DNA of 32,612 nt from assembly GCA_035536995.1 (NCBI GenBank), contig DATLNB010000092.1, positions 1 through 32,612 on the forward strand, read 5' to 3'. Below the pieces are notes generated by a model. That model was given only the letters and a program-made list of their open reading frames with translations, made no database searches and had not been told where the DNA came from. The stretch comes from AV80 sp035536995 (GTDB taxonomy: Bacteria; Verrucomicrobiota; Verrucomicrobiia; Chthoniobacterales; UBA10450). The stretch's first letter is position 1, and each line of letters begins with the position of its first letter. Of this stretch, positions 8,614 through 15,677 are shown piece by piece. The position numbers were made by a program, and so were the translations under genes.

Positions 8614-9471
8614 CTAAGTGGCGGGCAGAGCGTGGGGAACGGCCAGGGGCGAGACCTCTTCCTTCGCCGGCGTTGCGCCGGCCGTTTCCGGCAGCAACTC
8701 GGCCTGGGACAAACCCGAAGTGCCAATGGTGAGCTGGCCCATGAAGATGCCACCCTTTTCAACCGAGATTGATTTTGCCGTCACGTTCCCATCCAGCAAC
8801 GCGTTGCGATGAATCACGACCGCGCCTTCCGCGATGATCTCCCCCGTCATCCGCCCGCGAATCTCGATCGATTTGACGCGGACCCGCCGGAAAAAATGGA
8901 CGTCGGACTTGCGATCCACCACCACGTTGTCGGCTGTCAGACGCCCCGGTATTTTTCCGACGAAATTGATCGTGGCGGTGCCGACGCAATTCATATTGCC
9001 GCGCATCTTGCCTTCGATGAGGGCGACGCGGCAGGTCACGTTGGTGCTGCTCAGGTCGCCTTTCGGCGTGACGTGAATCTCGCCCTGGGTCTTGATCGAG
9101 CGGCTGAAGCTCGTCGTGATCTTGTAATCGCGCAGGTCAACGTGCGTGCTGCATTTCGGACAAAAACTGGAGTCGGCAGCGGAGCTGACTTCGTGTTTGG
9201 CTTTGCACTCGAAGCACTCGATCTCGGAACTGTGGTGCTTGTTCCAAAGCCCCTCGAATTTCTGGAACAACGAGGAGTCGCTGCTGGCCGGCGCCGCGGC
9301 TTCAACCCGCTCTTCGCGGGGCCGCAGACGCACTTCCTGCTTCGGAGCGGACGGCGCGAAGTGGGAGCCGCACTGGCGGCACATCGTGCTCTTCGCCGCG
9401 GCATACTCCATCTGCTTAAAGCCACAGTGTGGACAATCCACACTGACTTTTGCAGGCGACGACTTTGCCAC
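8614..9471 (-). CDS. Bactofilin-like protein with N-terminal zinc ribbons
   Basis: A 285-residue protein whose C-terminal half (about 135-255) has the short repeating beta-helix pattern of bactofilins (GEIHVTPKGDLSSTNVTC, GKMRGNMNCVGTATIN, GRMTGEIIAEGAVVIH, LLDGNVTAKSISVEKGG). The N-terminal part carries two CxxC pairs forming a first ribbon (CPHC, CRQC) and two more forming a second (CFEC, CPKC). Bactofilins polymerise without nucleotide into cytoskeletal filaments and usually lack such metal sites. The gene lies 28 bp downstream of a plain bactofilin, suggesting that the two form a mixed scaffold. Family call is good; the zinc-binding role is inferred. Confidence 0.82.
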   Translation of the reverse strand: MAKSSPAKVSVDCPHCGFKQMEYAAAKSTMCRQCGSHFAPSAPKQEVRLRPREERVEAAAPASSDSSLFQKFEGLWNKHHSSEIECFECKAKHEVSSAADSSFCPKCSTHVDLRDYKITTSFSRSIKTQGEIHVTPKGDLSSTNVTCRVALIEGKMRGNMNCVGTATINFVGKIPGRLTADNVVVDRKSDVHFFRRVRVKSIEIRGRMTGEIIAEGAVVIHRNALLDGNVTAKSISVEKGGIFMGQLTIGTSGLSQAELLPETAGATPAKEEVSPLAVPHALPAT

Positions 9472-9499
9472 TGTGGGGCTCTAGCGGAAGGTGAACTCC

Positions 9500-10072
9500 T
9501 TAGACTCGAGCGCCGAAAGCTGATTTCGCCGGCGCGGCCGGCTCTTCATTTCGAACGATTTCGGGACGGGCCGGGGTGGTGGCCGCGGGCTTGTTCGCCC
9601 CGCCGCTGGTCACCTCGGATTTGCCGACAAAGGTGGCGCCTTCTTCAATCACCAGGCGGGCAGCCTTCAGGTCGCCCTGAAGCGTGCAACGCGACTTGAG
9701 CTCGCAGCGTTCCGCGACAGTGATGTTGCCCAGGACCTTGCCGTAAACGGTGATCGATTTGGTTTTGATTTCGCCGTTGATATTGGCGTTTTCGCCAATC
9801 GTCAGGATGCCGTCGGAAATGATTTCGCCCTTAACTTTGCCGTCGATGAGGAGTTCTTTTTGAAACTTGATCGAGCCTTCGATTTCGACGTCGCTCGAGA
9901 GGATGTCCTTGCCAGAATGTTCAGCCATATATTTTTTTGGATCGATTGTTGGTGGTGTTGTCCGTGGTTCTTCGCGCGGAGCGAGACCATTGTTGTTCTC
10001 CTCAGTGCCCGCGCTTAACGATCCTTCTCCGATCGACGACATGGGCTTTTGCGGAATGAATTTCTTCAGCAC
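9500..10072 (-). CDS. Bactofilin (polymer-forming cytoskeletal protein)
   Basis: A 190-residue bactofilin. A disordered N-terminal tail (about 1-55, rich in Glu, Asn and Pro) is followed by the beta-helical core (about 58-155): DVEIEGSIKFQKELLIDG, GEIISDGILTIGENANIN, GEIKTKSITVYGKVLGN and GDLKAARLVIEEGATFVG. The Ala/Pro-rich C-terminal tail is typical. Bactofilins form membrane-associated filaments that direct cell shape, stalk or wall growth. The start at 10072 is the first ATG; another at MSSIGEG ten codons on is possible. It is followed at once by the zinc-ribbon paralogue and preceded by a GT-C glycosyltransferase gene. Confidence 0.88.
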   Translation of the reverse strand: MLKKFIPQKPMSSIGEGSLSAGTEENNNGLAPREEPRTTPPTIDPKKYMAEHSGKDILSSDVEIEGSIKFQKELLIDGKVKGEIISDGILTIGENANINGEIKTKSITVYGKVLGNITVAERCELKSRCTLQGDLKAARLVIEEGATFVGKSEVTSGGANKPAATTPARPEIVRNEEPAAPAKSAFGARV

Positions 10073-10125
10073 GGCGCATTATGGTTAGAGCGTTTCAGAC
10101 TGTCAATGGATTAGCGGTGGAAATT

Positions 10126-11664
10126 CTATTTTTCTCGAAAAAATCTGACCAGAAAGAGCTTCGCCGCTGAGTTTTGGGCGGCGAGCTGAAAGTCGGGCGG
10201 AGCCTGCGAAGGAGCGCGGTCGAGGACCTGTCCGAGCGCATTTTGCGGCACGGGAACTCCGAGAAGTTCGGCCGAGTTCGCGAGAACGCGGCCGGCGTCG
10301 TACGCCACCACCCACTTCACCCGCGTTTCCTGGAGAATGGCCCGCGCCTGCGCGGGATCGGCGGCCAGGTAAAGCCGAGCGCTCCGCTCAATGCCGTCGA
10401 GCGCTTCGTGGGACGATCCGCCTGTTCCCGGCTGGCCTGTCCAGTAGGCCAGCGCCGGACTCCACCACCACGGCGCGAGAAACGGCCCGTCAATCCCGCG
10501 CGCTATCTCCCGAAATGCGACCCGCTCGACCCGTTGCTCGTTCAGGAGCGCCTGGCGCTCTTCGGACGGCCAGATGCGTTCATCCCAATCCTGCAGGATC
10601 GGATAAAGCGACACGACTGCGATCACTCCCGCAGCCAACCGATTGGCGACCAACTCGAGCAGGAACGGCAGCGCCAGGGAAAACATCAAAACAAAAAAGC
10701 ACGCCCACCGCGCCTGCCACACGGTTAGCGCGAAGGTGACGCAAAGGGCGGCCGCGAGAAAAACCGGGAGAGCCCGCCGCTTCGCCACCGCGATCCAGAA
10801 CAGGGCCGGCGCGGCGAGGATGAGCAACCCGGCCCAGCGCAGCCATACTGGATCCGAAATCGGCACCGGGCTGAGCTCGCCAATCGTACGGGCCCAGTTG
10901 AAGAAGAGTTCGCTGTTTCGCGGCCACTCGGGCATCCGCCGTTCGACGGCGAACGCGACCAGGACAATCACGCCGAGGACTATCCATCCAGGAATGCGAT
11001 GCGAGGCGGTGAAACTTTTTCGCGCAATCAGAAGTTGAGCGAGGGCCACGGCCCCGAGGAGGATCAACGGCTCATAGAGCGAGACCCAAAGCGCCAGCCC
11101 CCACGAGCACCCGCTAACGACGCTCCACCTGCGCGACGACTCATTGATCAAACTAAATTCAGCGCAAAGCGCGAAGGCCATGAGCGCCAGCAAAAGCGCC
11201 TGATGATCCGGACGGCCAAGCTGAGTCGCATGGGCCAGGATCGGACTCGCCGCATACAACAACAGGAGCGCAAAGCGATGTCGTATCCGGGCACGCCGCG
11301 ACCACCACCAGAGAAACCACCCGGTGGTTAATCCTAAAATAGGGGACGCGATCGCCCCGGCCATGTCCAGGGCCCGCGATGTAAAAGGCTTGAGCGCGGC
11401 GGCCAGGCCAGCGAGCAAATAATCAAGGGGCGCAGTCGTGTGCGGCGTTGTGCCGGCCGGAAAATTCTCAAATGAATGGTGGCGCAGGATCGTGCCCGGA
11501 TCCTCCAGGCAAATCCGCGCCCGAGTCATCCGCGAGTAACAATCGGCGTCGGTGAAATAGACGTCGCCGCCGACGAAGACCTCGCGGAAATTCGCGCACC
11601 GACTGGCGAGGATGAGGGCGGAAAAAAGAAGGATTTCCGCAATTGCGATGAGGACACGACACAC
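10126..11664 (-). CDS. STT3-like GT-C membrane glycosyltransferase
   Basis: A 512-residue polytopic inner-membrane protein with about ten hydrophobic segments. The first periplasmic loop has FTDADCYSRMTRA (Asp39, Asp41), matching the metal-binding DxD of GT-C enzymes, and then HTTAPLDYLLAGL, which resembles the STT3/PglB/AglB loop. The C-terminal part has WWWSPALAYWTGQPG, which could stand in for the WWDYG region, followed by a small soluble domain. It may transfer a lipid-linked glycan to a protein or lipid. The start is a GTG at 11664. The acceptor and the glycan are unknown, and it could be another GT-C family rather than a true oligosaccharyltransferase. Confidence 0.65.
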   Translation of the reverse strand: MCRVLIAIAEILLFSALILASRCANFREVFVGGDVYFTDADCYSRMTRARICLEDPGTILRHHSFENFPAGTTPHTTAPLDYLLAGLAAALKPFTSRALDMAGAIASPILGLTTGWFLWWWSRRARIRHRFALLLLYAASPILAHATQLGRPDHQALLLALMAFALCAEFSLINESSRRWSVVSGCSWGLALWVSLYEPLILLGAVALAQLLIARKSFTASHRIPGWIVLGVIVLVAFAVERRMPEWPRNSELFFNWARTIGELSPVPISDPVWLRWAGLLILAAPALFWIAVAKRRALPVFLAAALCVTFALTVWQARWACFFVLMFSLALPFLLELVANRLAAGVIAVVSLYPILQDWDERIWPSEERQALLNEQRVERVAFREIARGIDGPFLAPWWWSPALAYWTGQPGTGGSSHEALDGIERSARLYLAADPAQARAILQETRVKWVVAYDAGRVLANSAELLGVPVPQNALGQVLDRAPSQAPPDFQLAAQNSAAKLFLVRFFREK

Positions 11665-11742
11665 CTCGCCGTTCTAAAGGAAAACTCCGAATACCGAAAC
11701 TCGAAACAAATTCGCGCCGCCCGGCGTGGCCGCCATTCCGCG

Positions 11743-11771
11743 TTGGTCATCCGCCATCGGTCATGATTAAT
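11743..11771 (+). promoter_or_regulatory. Candidate native promoter of the interrupted tRNA gene
   Basis: TTGGTC (11743-11748), a 17-bp spacer and ATTAAT (11766-11771) lie 13 bp before the tRNA start at 11785. The spacing fits a sigma-70-type promoter; the -10 box is weak. After insertion of the element this promoter would transcribe only the tRNA 5' half and then element DNA. Confidence 0.35.
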
Positions 11772-11783
11772 TCGTCAGCACGG

Positions 11784-11823
<40 letters not shown>

Positions 11824-12545
11824 TGAAACAAGCTGTTTTGAGCGGTTTTGCAGGGGCTTTCGCAGCGTTGCAGAATTGGGCGGTTAATAGGGCAGAAACC
11901 CGATCATTCTGCGGAAAGGCTTGCAGTGCTTTGCAGGGCTTAGCGCCGGGAAACAATTCGACCGTAGAAAGGAACCGTGAAAATGGAGCCGACCACCCCG
12001 CTCATCGGCCAAACCCTTTTGCGGGATTTCTCTTTCGGCTCGTTACGCATCCGGGGACGCGCAGTTCACGCCCACCAGCAAGGACCAGGGCTCCAACGCT
12101 TCCGGCCAGCGGCCTCAGGACACTTTGGTTTAGGCGTAGGCGCAGAATCGCCATCAAGAGCACGAGAGCGCCCGTTAACCGCTCTGTTAGGCGAGGCTCA
12201 ACAGAACCTTCTTTTTCGTGTACAAGGCGCTCGGGGTGAGGTTATTAAGATCGTTTAATAATTCCTCTGTTTGGCCCCGAAACGCAAAACCGTGCCCTTG
12301 AAAGAAAGGGGTGCGTGGACCTCCAGTGAATGCCGCATCCCGCCACTTTTATTCGCGTCAATAAAAGTCCTGTTGTTTTCCGCAACAAGACTGTCTGGTC
12401 CCTAAAAGCGGACAAGACGTACAGATCGCGTGCTGTGCGTACAGGCTCAGATTGAGTCTAGACAGCTCCCTCCCTGACACCCGTGGCGAGATTATCATAG
12501 GATAAAATTTGACCGCTTCGGGCTTGGCGATGGAAATTATCTCCA
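11824..12545. other. Left-end non-coding region of the element
   Basis: About 720 bp with no convincing gene; the open frames present have no recognisable domain and an unlikely composition. It contains TTGCAG repeats near attL, a 29-bp match to the right end, and three dyads: TTATTAA-GATCG-TTAATAA-like at 12241-12260, ACTTTTATT-CGCGTC-AATAAAAGT at about 12346-12369, and TGTTG...CAACA just after it. The region may hold integrase arm sites and a small RNA or regulatory RNA, but nothing more can be shown. Confidence 0.45.
11848..11986 (+). repeat. Candidate left integrase arm-binding sites
   Basis: TTGCAG occurs at 11848, 11868, 11921 and 11931. Bases 11958-11986 match 26370-26398 at 24 of 29 positions in the same orientation (TCGACCGTAGAA and ACCGTGAAAA are conserved). 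TTGCAG also occurs at 26363, beside the right copy. Shared short motifs at both ends of a tRNA-integrated element are what arm-type sites for a tyrosine integrase look like. Confidence 0.5.
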
Positions 12546-12779
12546 ATGCCTAGACCTAAAAAACCCCAGGATGTTTTACGTATCCTTCTCGACCACGACC
12601 CCCGATTCGAAGTTCATGCGAAGCGCGGCAAGGGATCAGAACGGATGATTAAGCACCCAAATGTTAATGGTCGCGCAGAATGCTACCCAATCACCTTCCA
12701 CAAAGGGCAAGACATTGGGAAAGGAATGCTCAAGGCCATAATTCGCCGCTTCGCGCTGCCGGATAATATTTTCGGTTAA
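12546..12779 (+). CDS. HicA-like toxin (YcfA family)
   Basis: A 77-residue protein of the HicA/YcfA type, small double-stranded-RNA-binding-fold mRNA interferases. The pattern fits: a first helix (PQDVLRILLDHDPRF), a short strand, GKGSERMI, a KHP turn and a terminal helix (LKAIIRRFALPDNIF). In many HicA proteins the GSH motif carries the catalytic histidine; here the position is Glu (GSE), so activity may differ. It meets the HicB-like gene tail to tail: the two stop codons overlap at a TTAA palindrome (12776-12779), unlike the usual co-directional hicAB operon. No strong ribosome-binding site is seen before the ATG. Confidence 0.65.
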   Translation: MPRPKKPQDVLRILLDHDPRFEVHAKRGKGSERMIKHPNVNGRAECYPITFHKGQDIGKGMLKAIIRRFALPDNIFG

Positions 12780-13183
12780 GCGACCGCTGCCAAATCCTGA
12801 TGATCGACAGCCTTCTCGAAATCGCGTTTCCGCGCTGGGGCTCGCAGCTTTTTAAGCTCCTCAGGCGTGTAAACCAAAACGGTGGCCTTTGTATTAAACC
12901 CTGTCGATTTTTCAGCGACTCGAATACCCTGCAATTGCCCTTGCCGCGCCTTTTCCCAGCGCTCAAAAAACTCTTTAGGAGCAGGAAAATTGACGCTCTC
13001 TGGTGAACCCATACACGCCGCAAAACTGAGCTGATTGTTCACTAATCCCTCTAATTCTTTCTTGGCGGCATTTTCTGTATCGCCATATCCGAGAATGTCT
13101 AAATCGAGAGCATGAGCAACGAATTTGGTGCTTTCTCGATAGATCAGAACGCGAATCGAGAGATCGTAGTAATGTGCTTTCAT
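12776..13183 (-). CDS. HicB-like antitoxin-fold protein
   Basis: A 135-residue protein whose first half (about 6-55) resembles the partial RNase-H fold of HicB antitoxins: LSIRVLIYREST, FVAHALDLDILGYGDTENAAKKEL. The usual C-terminal ribbon-helix-helix or HTH DNA-binding domain is not evident; instead there is a charged tail (FERWEKARQGQLQG, ELKKLRAPARKRDFEKA). Its convergent overlap with a HicA-like gene supports a toxin/antitoxin relation, but the opposite orientation is odd for a pair that is normally cotranscribed. It might instead be an orphan HicB-like regulator. Confidence 0.55.
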   Translation of the reverse strand: MKAHYYDLSIRVLIYRESTKFVAHALDLDILGYGDTENAAKKELEGLVNNQLSFAACMGSPESVNFPAPKEFFERWEKARQGQLQGIRVAEKSTGFNTKATVLVYTPEELKKLRAPARKRDFEKAVDHQDLAAVA

Positions 13184-13208
13184 CGGATCGTTTCGTTTCG
13201 TGCAGCCA

Positions 13209-13241
13209 ATATCGATATAACCGATTGATTGTCGAGTCGAA
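13209..13241 (-). promoter_or_regulatory. Candidate promoter/operator of the HicB-like gene
   Basis: On the - strand TTCGAC (plus bases 13236-13241), a 16-bp spacer and TATATC (13214-13219) precede the start at 13183. The -10 box overlaps a perfect 10-bp palindrome ATATCGATAT (13209-13218), a plausible autoregulatory operator. Confidence 0.3.
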
Positions 13242-13446
13242 TCACGGCTTTATTCAGCACTTTCCGGGCGCTCCCACAGCATAATTCGACACTTTTCAGC
13301 ACCTTTTTGCCCCGTGGGCACATCCGGGCGGTTATTGGAATGGCGAGGGCCGAACGCCCGAGGGACACCCAATTTTGACGGGGGATCGGGCCAAACCGAA
13401 TTGAGCCCTGGAGCCGGACGAATGGACCGATGGTGACAGTTTCCGC

Positions 13447-13800
13447 GTGCGCTTGCCCGATGGACGCTTGGAAACGTTTCGGCTCTATTTCGTAGACACG
13501 ACCGAATCACGGTCGCACTCGACTCGTTCAGATGAGCAGGCCGCATATTTCGGGATCAGTCGGGAGGCAGCCGTTGAGCTCGGCAAACAGGCAAAAGCCT
13601 TCACTGCCCGCGCGCTCTCGCGTTTGGTGATTACTGCAGACGGAACCGACTTGGCCGAATTGCTCGTTAGAAACGGCCTTGCGCGGATCTACGGCACACG
13701 CACGCCGCTGCCGGGTGGACGGGACTCGGGCTCGTATCGGAAGCGACTGATAGAATTGGAACGTTTAGCGAAGCAGGAACGGACGGGGGGATGGGGCTAG
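13447..13800 (+). CDS. Staphylococcal-nuclease-like domain, 5'-truncated
   Basis: A 117-residue reading frame from a GTG start with the SNase (thermonuclease) pattern: RLPDGRLETFRLYFVDTTES, GISREAAVELGKQAKAFT and LLVRNGLARIYG, which include the positions of catalytic Arg, Asp and Glu (RLYFVDTTE) and the later Arg of GLAR. The frame stays open upstream to 13405 and encodes EWTDGDSF, which is the true first strand of the domain, but a stop at 13402 removes any signal peptide. Either a non-canonical start (CTG at 13408) is used or the 5' end was lost when the cargo was assembled. SNases cleave DNA and RNA using calcium. Confidence 0.6.
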   Translation: MRLPDGRLETFRLYFVDTTESRSHSTRSDEQAAYFGISREAAVELGKQAKAFTARALSRLVITADGTDLAELLVRNGLARIYGTRTPLPGGRDSGSYRKRLIELERLAKQERTGGWG

Positions 13801-13914
13801 GCTTGCGATAATCACCCGCCCGGCCACCTGTCTGACGGCAGAGGTCTTGTGAGCCGCGATTGCTATTTCAGTCAACTTCGCTCATAAAGCATTCCCTACA
13901 CTCGCGATTCAGAA

Positions 13915-15126
13915 ATGCCAGAGAGCTACCTCCCTTCGGTTTTCGTAAGTTCAACGTGCTACGATTTGTCGCAAATCCGTGCCGACCTGGAGCGAGCTAT
14001 AAATCGTTTGGGATTGGACGCGGTCATTTCAGAAAGCATCGCCTTTCCTGTAAATCCAAGTGCAACCGTAATCGAAAACTGCATTCGGGTTGTTAAAGAC
14101 CGCGCAGACATTTTCGTGCTGATTATTGGTGCGCGTTACGGATCAGTAACCGAAACCGGGAGGTCCGTGACCAACTTGGAATATCTGGAAGCCAAAGCGA
14201 AGGGCATTCCAATTTATGTATTCGTGTCGAAACGGGTTCTGCACGCCCTCCCACTTTGGAAGGCGAACCCGGAGGGCGATTTTACAAGCGTCGTCGATAC
14301 CGCTCAACTTTTTCAATTCATCGAAAACGTGCGCGATACGAAAGAGCATTGGATGTTCGAATTCGAGGAAGCAGCTCACATCGAAGAGACGCTACAAAAG
14401 CAATTCGCGTATCTGTTCATGGAATCGCTGGCACTCCGTGCCCGGGTCAAAGATTTGCGTTTATCCGATCGCTTAAGCGCGCTGTCTGGGCCGTCCCTGC
14501 GCTTATTGATGGAGAAGCCTACAACGTGGGAATTTTCTTTTTTTGCCTCTGTCCTCGACGAGGAGTTTTCGAAAAATACTGCACTGAAATGGGACGCAAA
14601 ATACGCGCTCAAGAGCGGCGCGACCCGGGATTTCACGAGCGGGGAGTTTCAGTACGATGTTGCCGCAACGAATAGGTTGGTTTCCCAAAAACTCGCGGAC
14701 GCAAGCGCGCTCGTCGATTCGTTTTCCAGTCTTTTCAACGCTGCAATTCAAGACGCGCTCGGTGGGCTAGGAGTTCCAGGCAATGCGGAACAGATTGCTT
14801 ACGTTGCGCAGAGATTGGCGCTGATTCACCGGCGACTTCTGGAGTGGGCAATTGATTTTAATGACGTGAAAGCACATCCGGAATTTTCGCGACTGCTGGC
14901 GTTAATTGCGGCGATTCCAACCGACGCCATTGAGCAGCTGGAGAGCTTGCCTCAAAGATTCCGCGACGAAACTGACAAGGCCCTTGAATCGATACGCAAA
15001 GGCGAAACAGGTCACGTCGATGTTCGATTAGTTCTCAAGGATCCGGCAGCCAGCGGCGAAATAGCCAAAGAATACGAAAAACTAGAAGCCTGGGTTGCCA
15101 GCAGACAATACGAGTCAGGCGACTAA
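13915..15126 (+). CDS. DUF4062-domain protein, putative defence/signalling
   Basis: A 403-residue soluble protein. The N-terminal ~110 residues match the DUF4062 pattern: PSVFVSSTCYDLSQIRADLE, a VIENCIRVVKDRADIFVLII block followed by GARYGS, and SVTNLEYLEAKAKGIPIYVFV. This alpha/beta domain resembles TIR-like folds and is often found at the front of bacterial NTPase-type proteins suspected in immunity. The remaining 290 residues are largely helical, with no NTPase or protease motif that I recognise. The gene starts with ATG 115 bp after the nuclease fragment and is convergent, with a 4-bp overlap, with the small - strand gene. A defence role is inferred from the domain and the mobile setting only. 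Confidence 0.72.
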   Translation: MPESYLPSVFVSSTCYDLSQIRADLERAINRLGLDAVISESIAFPVNPSATVIENCIRVVKDRADIFVLIIGARYGSVTETGRSVTNLEYLEAKAKGIPIYVFVSKRVLHALPLWKANPEGDFTSVVDTAQLFQFIENVRDTKEHWMFEFEEAAHIEETLQKQFAYLFMESLALRARVKDLRLSDRLSALSGPSLRLLMEKPTTWEFSFFASVLDEEFSKNTALKWDAKYALKSGATRDFTSGEFQYDVAATNRLVSQKLADASALVDSFSSLFNAAIQDALGGLGVPGNAEQIAYVAQRLALIHRRLLEWAIDFNDVKAHPEFSRLLALIAAIPTDAIEQLESLPQRFRDETDKALESIRKGETGHVDVRLVLKDPAASGEIAKEYEKLEAWVASRQYESGD

Positions 15127-15416
15127 TTTCGGCTCGCTTGAAATCGGAATCCCTTGGCGCGTTTGCACCAAAACTTTGTGAATGATATTTCGGGCGGGCA
15201 AAACATGTTGCCGGTGCGAATAATTTCCTCACAGAAAGCACGGATCGCCCAGCGCGACAGCCACCTTTGACCGTTTCTCCCTTTAGGACATAAAGTTAAC
15301 GCATCCGGCGGGGTCAAAACTTCCACTGCTTTTTCGAGCAGCTGACCGAGCGTATCGTGGTCGCAATTTTTGTCCCATTTGGTTTGGGTCAGTTGAAGGG
15401 TGATTGATTTTTTCAT
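15123..15416 (-). CDS. Small protein of unknown function
   Basis: A 97-residue basic protein from the ATG at 15416; an earlier GTG at 15473 is in frame but would run through a strong hairpin. No family is recognised. Six Cys and many Trp and Arg are present (WDKNCDHDTLGQLLEKAVE, GRNGQRWLSRWAIRAFCEEII). The gene converges on the DUF4062 gene, overlapping its 3' end by 4 bp, and is divergent from the J-domain protease, so all three may form one cargo unit. No ribosome-binding site is seen before 15416. Confidence 0.4.
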   Translation of the reverse strand: MKKSITLQLTQTKWDKNCDHDTLGQLLEKAVEVLTPPDALTLCPKGRNGQRWLSRWAIRAFCEEIIRTGNMFCPPEISFTKFWCKRAKGFRFQASRN

Positions 15417-15427
15417 GGTCAATAAAA

Positions 15428-15500
15428 AAGCCTGTGTGCGGAAGGCGTGAACCTTTTCACCGCACGGCATCACCCGGAACGGCTATCCCCACACAGGCTT
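15428..15500 (-). terminator. Attenuator-like hairpin with T-tract
   Basis: Read on the - strand, AAGCCTGTGTG (15500-15490) pairs perfectly with CACACAGGCTT (15438-15428) and is followed by a run of T, the form of an intrinsic terminator with a 51-base loop. The loop can fold as an alternative hairpin: CCGCAC (15460 region) pairs with GTGCGG (15436-15441), which competes with the terminator stem. It lies in the leader of the small - strand gene, 11 bases before its ATG, so it may be an attenuator or leader RNA. No upstream - strand gene exists that would need a terminator here. Confidence 0.5.
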
Positions 15501-15677
15501 GTTCTCTCAGTTGTTTGCGCCACCGGATGATTGGGCCGGGGTCTGAGTTGGCGACCGCTGTTCACGCAGCGATGCGGCGAACGTATTTGAGAGTGCTGTT
15601 GGCCGCAATCAATTTCCACGGCCATTGAGAATTGCGTCTAACGTCGAGGTTTGATACCTCCTCGAACTGAATCCCCT

